Positions 47,521-57,745 of a DNA stretch of 64,000 nt are shown piece by piece. The notes under the pieces are model-generated. The model made no database searches. It saw only the letters and a program-made list of their open reading frames with translations, and was not told where the DNA came from. Every line of letters starts with the position of its first letter. Position 1 is the first letter of the stretch. The DNA is from Chiridota heheva. Taxonomy: Eukaryota; Echinodermata; Holothuroidea; Apodida; Chiridotidae. The position numbers and the translations under genes were made by a program. Location of the stretch: NCBI GenBank assembly GCA_020152595.1, contig JAIGNY010000132.1:738001-802000 (forward strand). Direction: 5' to 3'.

Positions 47521-49225
47521 CCACACCTCTAAGCATACAAAACATATTGATACCACAGTAACCACCCTTTGTATTTCACATTCTGATTCCAACTGGAAAG
47601 TGGCATTATCAACGATTTTTAAGACGCTCAGTCTTCATTGAAGTTTTTTATCATAATGGTTTTCAGGACAAACATGCTTGACAAACATTCTTTGTAATAA
47701 AAACAAATTTGATGGTACCCTTCAGTTTGTGATACAACTTACAAATGAACATAAACAAAAAAAGAGAAACGACAAGTGATTAAAAGTACATCATGTTATC
47801 TATTCTTTCCTGTCATTTACTCAAATTCCATTTAAAAAGAGAGGTGATAAAAATGATATATTTGATTAGGAATTCAATATAAAAAAGAAACAAAGTTATT
47901 CAGCTTATTTTGAATGATATGATGGCAATGTTTAATATCATTTTTCCACTGTTGAAAAAAAATATTGGTAATGGTGTTTAGTCTGGTTGCATTGCTAAGC
48001 ACTTGAATCTGAAGCACTTCAATACAGATTAAACAATTTATTCAAACTCAGATAATCATCCAAACTTTAAGCCGTAAAACAAGAAACTCACTGTTAACAA
48101 AAAACTTTAAAAATCTCATTGTCGTGTGTAATCAATGAAATATTTTTGTGAAATATGACAGTATTACTACATTGATCATATAATTCATAAAAATATACAT
48201 TGTGTATTTTACCCACTATTTCACTTTCAATGGTACTGAAAATTATTTAAATAACATGTTCACTTGAAAACAATAACATTTTTGCCTTAAATATCTCATC
48301 TAAAGGTATTAATACCAGTTTAGAAGAACTTGAAAAAGTACAAGTAAAAGTACTTTTTACAAAGAAATGGAACAACAACCTCTCAAAAAATTAGGAATGC
48401 TTGATCTAGTGAATTAAAAGTTTCACTCCGAATGCCCCAATGTCCACCTTGATGATAAGAAGTTATGGAAGTGTATAAGTATTTAAACATTATAAATAGA
48501 ATGCACAGGGCCTAGACCTTAATATGCAGCAGATCAGATCACATGAATCCTTGTCCTTACTTCCAAAGGAAGGATGGGTACATGTAGTTGTACATTTTGC
48601 AATTATTTTCTAGTCTTAGACATGATTTTTTAAGATTGTGCCATGTTCTGATGGGCGCAACATCGCGAATTAGGTATGTATCGAATACATATAATGTCAT
48701 CTACATGAGTCTAGCTTTTAAATGCAATAATTAGTGTTGGCTGAGTCAGGAACACGGCAAATATGGACCACTTTTTGTACCCTATAAATTTTATTATAAT
48801 GAATTAAGATAAATAAAAAAATATTATTGAAAATAAACCTTTCGTAAAAAACTTACATTTACCTTACCATCTTTGACAAATTTGCATCCCATGTGACTGT
48901 ATTACACAAATTACATCACGCTGCATGGTGGTCGGTGTTTTGCGAAAAATTGATTTTCAAAGCTAGTGTGATTTCCTTGCTAAGAGAACCCAGTCACATT
49001 AGTGACCTAATTTACAGGGGTCTGCAGACTGACTGGCATGCCAATATGTGTTGAAAACATCAAAATATTCCAAGACGCGTCAATTGACTTGCTAATATTC
49101 CATTTCTGCATCGTTTTAAAGTGTATTAAAACCATGGATCATTATTTTTAACAACTTTTTTTAGCCTTACTGGTAATTTGAAGACTTAATTTAGCCCCCT
49201 TCTCAAGTTCTGTAACATTTCTTGC
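47521..49225. other. Unannotated non-coding stretch
   Basis: AT-rich, with no exon or RNA gene. A GTCAGGAACACGGCAAAT block near 48748 is shared with 36380 and suggests a degraded dispersed repeat. Confidence 0.5.
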
Positions 49226-49267
49226 ATATTTTTGGTGAGCGTGCAAAGCATAATGCAATGGCGATTT

Positions 49268-49445
49268 CGCCTGTCCGGCTGTCCATCCGGCTGGCTGGCC
49301 GGCTGTTTGTCCCGCTGTCCGGCCGGCTGTCCAGCCAGCTGTTCGTCCGGCCGTCTGTCTGGCCGTCCGTCCGGCCGGCCATCTGGCCGGCCGTCCAACT
49401 GTCCATCCGGCCGTCCGTCCAACTGTCCGTCCAACTGTCCGTCCA
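49268..49445 (+). repeat. GTCCGGC short-period GC-rich repeat
   Basis: Imperfect 4-12-bp units (GTCC, GGCC, GGCT) make a 178-bp GC-rich island. The equivalent site in copy C (about 59521-59560) has only a few units (GTCCGCTTGGCCGTCTGG), so the array expanded in copy B. Confidence 0.85.
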
Positions 49446-50138
49446 CAGTTTTTTTAGAATTTCTCAGAAAATGTTAAAGTTTTTTGAGAACTCCTCAGAA
49501 AATGTTAAAGTTTTTTTAGAGTTCCTCACAAAAAGTTAAAAGTTTCTTTAGATATCCTTATGGAAGGTTAGAATTTTCTTGCAAAATGTTAAAAGTTTTC
49601 AGAGACAGTTAAGACAGATTGAAGACAAGTTTCCTCAAAAGTCTACAAAACATTTGATATTTCCTTAGAAGATAACTGTAAAATGATATAATTTTCCAAT
49701 ATTTTTTAGAGATCCTCAAGCGTCTCTCTCGTAGCACTGGAGATTTAAAATCCTTAAAGAAAAGAAAAATATTTGAGCACCAACGGTTGTATCAGACATG
49801 ATTATTAAAGTCCGCCTTTATTATTGTGGTTATTTGCATAAAGTTGCTACAGTATATAAACTAACCAGACTTTTTTTATATTAAGTATGCTCAGTCAAGG
49901 AGTGTGACAGGATGTGACTGCATATGGACGGATGCCATATGGGACATGCATGGGGGCCATGCGTGACATTATGATATAATATATACCATGGGCTATATCA
50001 GGCATAATTATTTGACTCCTGCTTGGTTTTTTTTATTCAACAAGTCATATGCATAGAAGTTATTATATGAAGTGACACTTTTATACATAGTATGCTCAAT
50101 CAGGGACTGATAGCTAGGATGAAACTTCTTATAGAGCC

Positions 50139-51003
50139 TATGGGATGTCATGTGGGACATGGGGTGGGATGCCATGTGGGACATGGGGTGGGATGCCATG
50201 TGGGACATGGGGTGGGATGCCATGTGGGACATGGGGTAGGATGCTATGTGGAACAGGGTGGAATGCCATGTAGGACATGGGGTGGGATGTCATCTGTTAC
50301 ATAGGGTAGGAGGCTATGTGGGACATAGGTAGGAGGCCATGGAGACATGGGATGTGATGCCATGTAGGACATAAAGTAGGATATCATTGGGACATGGGAA
50401 GGGATACCACATGGAACATATGGTGGATCCATATGGTGGGATGCAAATGTGGGACATCAGGTGGAAGCCACTGATGTGGGACATGAGGTGGGATGCCATG
50501 TGGGACATGAGGTGGGAAGCCACTGATGCGGGACATGGGGTGGGATGCCATGTGGGACATGAGTTGGAAAGCCACTGATGCGGGACATGAGATGCCATGT
50601 GGGACATGGGATGCCATGTGGGACATAGGATGCCATGTGGGACATGGGATGCCATGTGGGACATGAGGTGGGAAGCCACTGATGCGGGACATGGGATGCC
50701 ATGTGGGACATGGGATGCCATGTGGGACATGGGATGCCATGTGGGACATGGGATGCCATGTGGGACATGGGATGCCATGTGGGACATGGGATGCCATATG
50801 GGTCATGGGATGCCATGTGGGACATGGGATGCCATGTGGAACACGGGATACCATGTGGGACACGGGATGCCATGTGGGACACGGGATGCCATGTGGGACA
50901 TGGGATGCCATGTGGGACACGGGATGCCATGTGGGACACGGGATGCCCTGTGGGACACGGGATGCCATGTGGGACACGGGATGCCATGTGGGACACGGGA
51001 TGC
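50139..51003 (+). repeat. 24-bp to 19-bp TGGGACATGGG minisatellite (array J1)
   Basis: It begins with 24-bp units (ATGTGGGACATGGGGTGGGA + TGCC). From about 50590 it becomes regular 19-bp units (ATGCCATGTGGGACATGGG), the 24-mer lacking GTGGG. Plus and minus frames are open over long spans because of the repeat. Late units change CATG to CACG. Confidence 0.94.
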
Positions 51004-51514
51004 CTAGTGGGACACGGGATGCCTAGTGGGACATGTGATAACTGCTGGGACATGGGATAATTGCTGGGACATGGGATAACTGCTGGGACATGGGGTAACT
51101 GCTGGGACATGGGATAACTGCTGGAACATGGGATAACTGCTGGGACATGGGATAACTGTTGGGACATGGGATAACTGCTGGGACATGGGATAAGTGCTGG
51201 GACATGGTATAACTGCTGGAACATGGGATAAGTGCTGGGACATGGCATAAGTGCTGGGACATGGGATAAGTGCTGGGACTTGGGATAACTGCTGGGACAT
51301 GGGATAACTGCTGGGACATGGGATAACTGCTGGGACATGGGATAACTGCTGGGACATGGGATAAGTGCTGGGACATGGGATAACTGCTGGGACATGGGAT
51401 AACTGCTGGGACATGGCATAAGTGCTGGGACATGGCATAAGTGCTGGGACATGGGATAAGTGCTGGGACATGGGATAAGTGCTGGGACATGGGATAACTG
51501 CTGGGACATGAGGG
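51004..51514 (+). repeat. 19-bp hybrid-monomer minisatellite (array J2)
   Basis: About 26 copies of ATAACTGCTGGGACATGGG. The right half (GGGACATGGG) equals the J1 monomer, and the left half (AACTGCTGG) equals the 41-bp monomer of the next array. The period stays 19 bp. Variants AACTG and AAGTG alternate in short runs. Confidence 0.94.
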
Positions 51515-51945
51515 CCCTCACTTTTTTGTGTACTCATAGAACTGCTGGTACGAGGGCCCTAACTTTGTGTGTACTCATAGAACTACTGGTACGAGGGCCC
51601 TAACTTTGTGTGTACTCATAGAACTGCTGGTATGAGGGCCCTCATTTTGTGTGTACTCAAAGAATCGTTGGTACGAGGGCCCTTTGTGTGTACTCATAGG
51701 ACTACTTGTACGAGGGTTCTTTGTGTGTACTCTTAGGACTGTTGTTGCGAGGGCCCTTTAATAGAAGTGCTGTTACGGGGGCCCTTACTTTAATAGAACT
51801 GCTGTTACGAGGGCCCTTACTTTGTGTTTACTCATAGAAGTACTGTTACGAGGGCCCTTACTATGTGTGTACTCAGAGCTGCTGGTACGAGGGCCCTTAT
51901 TATGTGTATACTCATAGAGCTGCTGGTACGAGGGCCCCCACTTTT
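51509..51945 (+). repeat. 41-bp minisatellite (array K)
   Basis: About ten units of CATAGAACTGCTGGTACGAG + GGCCCTAACTTTGTGTGTAC + T, increasingly shortened in the middle. The reverse complement of one full unit plus a partial one lies inside the MITE copy at 54470-54512. Confidence 0.92.
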
Positions 51946-52075
51946 CAGCCTACAGCTCCTTTAAACCATCAAAACACCCTGGCCAATATTAATCCTATTG
52001 GAAACTGCCCATTTGATTTCTTTCTTTATCTATTTTTTGAGGAATAATTATGCAAATAATGCCAAACTGTTTCTA
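51905..52075 (-). repeat. Arm 1 of an inverted duplication (with 54331-54512)
   Basis: Downstream of array K the sequence continues ACTTTTCAGCCTACAGCTCC, TTTAAACCATCAAAACACC, TGGCCAATATTAATC, GAGGAATAATTATGCAAATA and ATGCCAAACTG. This is the reverse complement of 54331-54512 in the same order. Its first part is a mutated MITE end (TTTCAGCCTACAGCTCCTTT versus TTTCGGTCTAGTGCTCCTTT). The remainder of the MITE is missing on the array side. Confidence 0.85.
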
Positions 52076-52386
52076 TATCTTGCATAGGCATTGTTTCAAT
52101 ATAATGCACATCTAAAATACATTACGTCCCTTTTTCTACACATGGTTTGAAGCTGGGTGTGGTGGTCTCCTTGCTAATCAACATTAATGTTAGGATGCAC
52201 ACTTTAGTCACTGACCAGTTTTTCGTGTGGGTATTTCTTTAGCCTGTCATGTAAGAAACTTCCAAGGAGTTGCCCACCCATGCGTATTGTGAGATGGCAT
52301 AAATGGCCCTCAATAGCTTTAAGTGGTAGAGGTATTGTATTTTGAACATGGCTTTATTGGTAACAACTCTTTTTCTTTTCATACAG

Positions 52387-52508
52387 TTTATCCCACACTC
52401 CTACATGTGGTGTCTTCCCCTAAGCACAAACAGCAAACACATTTACTCCCCAAGGGAGCCACAGTTCAACTAGCATCTACAGGTAACATCCTCCAGAACT
52501 CCCAAGTG
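52387..52508 (+). CDS. Internal exon of an unrecognised host protein (same gene as 35010-35210)
   Basis: Preceded by TTTTTCTTTTCATACAG and open in the phase-1 frame, which is what the exon at 35010 requires. The peptide includes YPTLLHVVSSPKHKQQTHLL and PKGATVQLAST. Two donor sites are plausible. CAG|GTAACA at 52483 gives 96 bp and phase 1. GTG|GTAAGT at 52509 gives 122 bp, adds GNILQNSQV and ends in phase 0. The second matches the donor consensus better. Other frames are closed. The family was not recognised, and function is unknown. Confidence 0.65.
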
Positions 52509-52619
52509 GTAAGTACGAAGGAGTTAGTTCTCACTATATGCACTGATATTTTTAGAGGAAAGTCGGTAGGGTTGGCAAATATTCCGTTTTGTGTTTAAAG
52601 GTGTACCAACACCCATGAG

Positions 52620-54325
52620 AAGCTTTTGCAGAAGAACCTTTGAATTCATGCTGGTGATCTAATCTTTCAAATGTTTTGCATGTAAAGTATGGTGTAGCAG
52701 TATTAACAACCTGGATCTCAAAGCTTTATTCTTGTAAATGTCCAGTTTTAGCCTGCGGGCTGTAGTTGTTGGGATTGCATTGTCTGGTTTACATCACTAC
52801 AGTATCTATGTACTGGGTTTACATCAAAACGTTCAAAATTACTGAATAAGTGAAGCAAAATGTTGCATCTAGCTGTCATAAAACCACAAAGTTTGCATTA
52901 AGTACTGCCAACTCTTTTAGTCAAGTACATTTTCCCAGCAAAGAGATCATATTGTATGAAGAAAGACACATTATGCTATGAATTACCCACAATTCAAAAT
53001 TCCTTTGAATATATCCATTCAAAGTTCATAACATGAATAAAGCGCAAATTTTACATTACTATTCACCTAAACAGTTTTAAAGTGATTCTGTACATTTGAC
53101 AGAAATCACTGAAAAATGAGTAGCATTAATACCCAATCGCAACCAGTAAGATTGATCGGGTGTGCCATTGATACTCAATCACAACCAATAAGATTGATTG
53201 GGTGTACCATTATTACCCAACCAGTGGTAGTCTTTGTTCAGTTCTTTTCACATTCATATTCAAAATAAAAACTAAAAAATCAATATGAGTTCAATTTTCG
53301 GTGTGAAGAATTTGGAAAATTGCAAATCATGGAAAGTATAATTGTGAAGGTGCATTAATTGCTGATATAACATTGTGTCTGCGGTTCTAGCTAGACAAGT
53401 TTGAGTGCTGGGCTCCAGTGATAATCCAAGGTGACCTCCTAGACCCCCCTCCCATGAACTGTTCAAATTTAGTCCACTTCTAGTGACAAATTAATCGGAA
53501 TGGTAGAAGGATTTACAAAATATTTTTTTTATGTACAATGGATATTGCCGGAAACTCTTCTCTCAATTCCCATTGTTATTCATCTTGCCCAAACGTTTCA
53601 CCGCTTTTATTTTCGTCCCGGTATAGTTCGAAGAAAGCCATGCGGCACAAGTTCCTATGAACTACGCAACAACTTTTATGAATATAAAATCCCCCACAAA
53701 TAAAAAGAATATCGATCAGTCCGTTATAATGTTAAGTGCATATGGGGTTTATAGCAAATGTGATTGGTTACTTACATTTGGACCGGTCTATAAGCACGCC
53801 TTGGGCCTTTGGGGGTGTAATTTTTACTTTCTTAAAGTTTGTTTGTATGGCAAGTGACGGACTTGGCAAGCTGCCAGCAGTGATTCACAAGTATTAAAAC
53901 ATGAACCTGAACTGTGTGCATGTACGTGCGTTTATGAAAAGAACTTCGTGTATGGGTGATTTGATGATAATACAGTATGTACATTCAATCGCGTTAGATT
54001 CCTATAGTTCAGTTGTTTTGATCGGAATTTAATGTGCGTAATGTACCTTATCTTATGTGTGTAAATCAGCGGATGACATAAATAGAGCGAGATTAAAAGG
54101 AGATCTGTTTAAACACTTAATTATTTAACCGAATTAAACTTTTGAGTGCTGGGCGGAAGAGTGAATCTTAGAGCCGAGTGGTGGGCCGGAATTGCAAGTC
54201 CTGGGCAGGCTCGCCCACCGCCACCCACCGTAGCGAGAACCCTGATTGTGTCATCGGTATTAAATCAGCTCAACATCTGTATTTCTTTCACAATTGAGAC
54301 AGCAGAGAAGTCTGCCCACTTAAAC
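52620..54325. other. Unannotated non-coding stretch
   Basis: Contains a 2.2-copy 42-bp repeat at 53131-53222 (ACCCAATCGCAACCAGTAAG start) whose units pair ACCCAATC with GATTGGGT. A GC-richer patch at 54146-54250 has an open frame but no splice sites. No exon supported. Confidence 0.5.
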
Positions 54326-54330
54326 ATCAC

Positions 54331-54512
54331 ATATAGGCAGTTTGGCATTATTTGCATAATTATTCCTCAAAGGATAAATAAATAAAGAAATCAAATGGAC
54401 ATTTTCCTAAATGATTGATATTGGCCAAAGTGTTTTGGTGGTTTAAAGGAGCACTAGACCGAAAAGTTAGGGCCCTCGTACCAGCAGCTCTATGAGTACA
54501 CACAACGTAAGG
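54331..54512 (+). repeat. Arm 2 of the inverted duplication (with 51905-52075)
   Basis: Starts CAGTTTGGCATTATTTGCAT, passes GGTGGTTTAAAGGAGCACTA and ends with TACCAGCAGCTCTATGAGTA, the complement of the array-K monomer. Similarity extends about 110 bp outside the MITE boundary, so it reflects duplication of a larger piece rather than two independent MITE insertions. Confidence 0.85.
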
Positions 54513-54719
54513 GCCCTTGTTTTGCGAATTTTACAAATATATTATCTACAACAGATTGATAAAGTTAATGCCTTTATAGTCCACAGATGACGTGAGGTCA
54601 AAGGTAACTTAAATATTCATATCAACCAGAAAATTGCTATACCGTTGCTTGCTAGATGCGCATTTGATTTTTGGGAACCCCTAAAAAGGAGCTCCCACTT
54701 TTTGGTGTAGTGCTTCTTT
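54445..54719. mobile_element. TIR MITE, AAGGAGCACTAGA family, copy with 41-bp insert
   Basis: Shares TIRs and interior (GACGTGAGGTCAAAGGTAAC, AAATTGCTATACCGTTGC) with 29153-29384. After GAAAAGTTAGGGCCCTCG it carries an extra segment (TACCAGCAGCTCTATGAGTA + CACACAACG), bounded by GTTAGGGCCCT and GTAAGGGCCCT. The right TIR is mutated (GTAGTGCTTCTTT). Confidence 0.82.
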
Positions 54720-54730
54720 GAATAGGTTCC

Positions 54731-55771
54731 TTTGATAGATAGTTGGATAACATCAATAAACTTGTATGCTCCCATCACTAACCTTGATTACTCTCAGCCT
54801 ACTCCGCTCTTACTTTTCTGTCACATATGTTCAACTGTTTGAACACTCAGAAATCAAACCAATTGTAAAACATATTTTACCATATATTGCCTATACACGT
54901 CAGTAGACCTTGTTAAAGTTGAAAATTAAAACATCACAGATTGAATGTTTTAAGTTGATATTGTGCATTGTGCAAGATTCAAATTCACTGACAGCTGGAA
55001 AAAAAAAGAAAGAAGAAGAAAAAACTCCCAATTGTGTTACTTTTTATGGGGATGTTTGACTGCTCCAGCTTTTCTTCTGTTTTCCTGACCGATCAAATTT
55101 GTACAAATTTCATGAAATGTATTTCTGATTTCAATTAGTGAAGAGAAAAATGGAAGCCCCACAGGCTTAGATTCCTTCCGATGAGCGTCAACTCTTATTC
55201 CATTGGCACATAATAGAGAATTTTAAATGTCAAATCACAGTAATTGTGTATACTACTGCAAGCAAAAGAGAGCTTGTGGCTGGCAGAAACTATTTGATCA
55301 GAATAAATAGCTACAGAGGCTCAAACTGAATTTTGAGATTTCAGTTGCCTTATATTTTCAAGTTATATTTTTTGGCTGTCAAAATCATTTGTTGCTTTCA
55401 GTGATAATGGAACATTTTAAAAGGTATATGGACAGGTAGAGACAATATTAGTTTAATTAATTTAAAATCCACTTAATGAACCTGAAGAAAGCAGTTTTTT
55501 AAAATCAAAATTGGTTGCAAATTGGCCATTTAACATTCTTTTAAAGAATTTTGTGCAAATATGGGCAGATATTTTTGTGTTAACTCTTCTGATGTATAAA
55601 AGGGACATACTGTAGTCTCTATTTTCTTATGTAAATCATTGTTCATACATCACATTTTTTCAATGTATTAAAAACATTCAAACTTTGATTACTCATAACT
55701 TGAAAAATATACATTCTATTTTCAAAATTGAAAGATTGAAGTAATATGAAATTTAATGCTTTTTTTGTTAG
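54731..55771. other. Unannotated non-coding stretch
   Basis: AT-rich, no repeat or exon recognised. The last 20 bases form the pyrimidine-rich tract before the candidate exon. Confidence 0.5.
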
Positions 55772-55889
55772 GTGGTTGAACGGAAAATCTCTGTCCATAG
55801 AGACCTTTAAGGTCTGTGAACAGGTGCAAAAGTATTCTCCAAAGGCAATACATTCTAAGAAATGTAGTGTTGATATTGCCCTAATTTAG
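55772..55889 (+). CDS. Candidate terminal exon, unrecognised
   Basis: TTTTTTTGTTAG precedes a 38-codon open stretch that ends at TAG (55887-55889). It reads WLNGKSLSIETFKVCEQVQK then YSPKAIHSKKCSVDIALI. The composition looks protein-like rather than repeat-derived. Entry requires phase 2, which neither donor of the 52387 exon supplies, so another exon would have to lie between, or this is not an exon. It abuts the CpG-rich minisatellite. Confidence 0.32.
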
Positions 55890-55904
55890 TTTTCAAGTTA
55901 AAGC

Positions 55905-56935
55905 TGATCAAAGCTGGAGTGCTGATCGAAGCTGGAGTGCTGCTCAAAACTGGAGTGCTGATCCAGCCGGATTGCTGATCAAAGCCGGGGTGGGGTGGTG
56001 ATCGAAGCCAGGGTGGGGTGGTGATCAAAGCCGCCGGGGTGGTGATCAAAGCCGCCGGGGTGGTGATCGAAGCCGCTGGAGTGCGGATCGAAGCCGCCGG
56101 AGTGCAAAAACCCGGAAACGCCGGAGTGTGGATGGAAAACGCTGGAGTGCGGATGGAAAACGCCGGAGTGCGGATGGAAAACTTTGGAGTGCGGATGGAA
56201 AACTTTGGAGTGCGGATGGAAAACGCCGGAGTGCGGATGGAAAACGGCGGAGTGTGGATGGAAAATGCTGGAGTGGGGATGGAAAATGTCGGAGTGCGGA
56301 TGGAAAACGCCGGAATGCGGATGCGCAACGCCGGAGTGCGGATGCGCAACGCCGGAGTGCAGATGCGCAATGCCGGAGTGCTGTTGCGCAACGCCGGAGT
56401 GCTGATGCGCAACGCCTGAGTGCTGATGCGCAACGCCGGAGTGCTGATGCGCAACGTCGGAGTGCTGATGCGCAACGCCGGAGTGCTGATGCGCAGCGCC
56501 GGAGTGCTGACGCGCAGCGCCGGAGTGCAGATGTCAGTGCTGATGCGCAATGCCGTAGTGCTGATGCGCAACGTCGGAGTGCTGATGCGCAACGCCGGAG
56601 TGCTGATGCGCAGCGCCGGAGTGCTGATGCGCAACGTCGGAGTGCTGATGCGCAATGCCGGAGTGCTGATGCGCAGCGCCGGAGTGCTGATGCGCAACGC
56701 CGGAGTGCTGATGCGCAGCGCCGGAGTGCTGACGCGCAGCGCTGGAGTGCAGATGTCAGTGCTGATGCGCAATGCCGTAGTGCTGATGCGCAACGTCGGA
56801 GTGCTGATGCGCAACGCCGGAGTGCTGATGCGCAGCGCCGGAGTGCTGACGCGCAGCGCTGGAGTGCAGATGCGCAGTGCTGATGCGCAATGCCGGAGTG
56901 CTGATGCGCAATGCCGGAGTGCTGATACACTGATA
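55905..56935 (+). repeat. CpG-rich 18/21-bp minisatellite (array L)
   Basis: Four zones: 18-bp GATCRAAGCTGGAGTGCT; 21-27-bp GGTGATCAAAGCCGCCGGGG+T; 21-bp GGATGGAAAACGCCGGAGTG+C; and 21-bp GATGCGCAACGCCGGAGTGC+T. All share GCCGGAGTG. A truncated unit (GCAGATGTCAGTGCTGATG) recurs at 56525 and 56747, giving a 222-bp higher-order repeat. All six frames are open over long spans because 21 is a multiple of three, giving repeats such as RMENAGV and ALRRCAS. It is a strong CpG-rich island in an AT-rich setting. Confidence 0.94.
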
Positions 56936-56995
56936 CATGGGAAAACAGCTCAATATCTGTATCTAGCTCTTTAAATTGCTTTTCTAATTTTTCAT

Positions 56996-57154
56996 CCATG
57001 CACCTCCTCTCTCGATCCCAGCTTTTTGACTTTTAGTTCTTGTAGTTCTCTCATTCTCCCCCTGTTTTCTTTCCTTCCTACCTCTAGAATAATCTAACCT
57101 TTCAGGCACAATTTGACCCTGGTCGTGATGCCGTTAAGCCTTCATCAAACAAAC
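56996..57154 (+). mobile_element. I-clade LINE 3' UTR fragment (copy 4)
   Basis: Matches the 3' UTR of copies 2 and 3 from CCATGCACCTCCTCTCTCGA to the tail GATGCCGTTAAGCCTTCATC + AAACAAACAA. More diverged than copies 2 and 3. A 159-bp, severely 5'-truncated retroposition; it abuts another LINE fragment. Confidence 0.85.
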
Positions 57155-57159
57155 AATCG

Positions 57160-57745
57160 GATGGCAAACTCTTCAACATGACTTGTCTCATAGCTAAAAC
57201 CAAAATGAGATGTGTTCTTATCAGGAGATGCTCTTTGCAGATGATGTCGCCCTTGCATCCCACATGCAAGGTGGCCTTCAAGCTCTAATTTACAGGCTTT
57301 CAAATGCTTGCAAAAAAGACTTTGGTCTTACAATAAGCATCAAGAAAGAGGTTATGGGACTCAACTACAGTACAACACCATCAATGGATCGAACCTTGAA
57401 GCGGTCATCAACTTCAAATACCTGGGCTCCGCCGTCTCAAATAACCTTTCAAGTGACAACGAGTTCTACACATGTATCGACAAAGCTGCAACAGTGTTGG
57501 CCAAGCTGAAGAAAAGAGTCTGGCAAAACAACAACCTATCAGCAAACAACAAATTGAAAACTTACCTTGGTTAAGAACGGAAACTTAACTCTTTTCACAT
57601 GTGCTGTCTCTGCTGTATCTTAAACATATCCTGGCAGGACAGAGTACCAAAAATCGAAATACTTAAAAAGGCAAAGACTGTGAGCCTATTCACAACCTTC
57701 AGCCAACATCAACTTTAATGGCTAGGCCATGTTAAGAGAATGGAG
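57160..57745 (+). pseudogene. Non-LTR reverse transcriptase fragment of a second family
   Basis: Reads in order: LFNMTCLIAKTKM, the catalytic MLFADDVALASH (57222 on), DFGLTISIKKEVMGL, FKYLGSAVSNNLSSDNEF (about 57412), LAKLKKRVWQNNNLSANNKL, then, past a stop, MCCLCCILNISWQDRVPKIE and WLGHVKRMEEGN (about 57720). The FADD palm, YLGS, VW and WLGHV.RM sequence is the C-terminal half of a LINE RT unlike the I-clade or CR1-like copies here. Several frame shifts make it dead. The 5' half and tail are absent. Confidence 0.82.

Larger units (their letters stand above)
49226..51514 (+). repeat. Composite dispersed repeat, copy B
   Basis: The order is: GCATAATGCAATGGCGATTT, an expanded GTCCGGC array, TCTCAGAAAATGTTAAAG modules, the core block (GACAGATTGAAGAC through GTATGCTCAGTCAAGGAG, 49611-49905), its partial internal duplicate (49990-50130), and the minisatellite. 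It contains the uninterrupted equivalent of the piggyBac insertion site in copy A. Confidence 0.82.

Noticed and set aside
49186-49539. Open frames rich in Arg/Pro/Asp or Leu/Ser/Val over the GTCCGGC island
   Set aside because: Short-period GC repeat; the frame content mirrors the repeat.
50314-51537. Overlapping long frames on both strands (HVPHGIPCPTW-type and HVPALIPCPS-type repeats)
   Set aside because: Arises from 19/24-bp tandem units; both strands are open and no promoter or splice signal is seen.
53500-53857. Two overlapping 66-67-codon plus-strand frames
   Set aside because: No acceptor or donor sites, no repeats and no recognisable motif; likely chance.
55855-56999. Frames over 300 codons on both strands (ALRRCAS, LRISTPA repeats)
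   Set aside because: The 21-bp period keeps every frame open; composition is dictated by the repeat.
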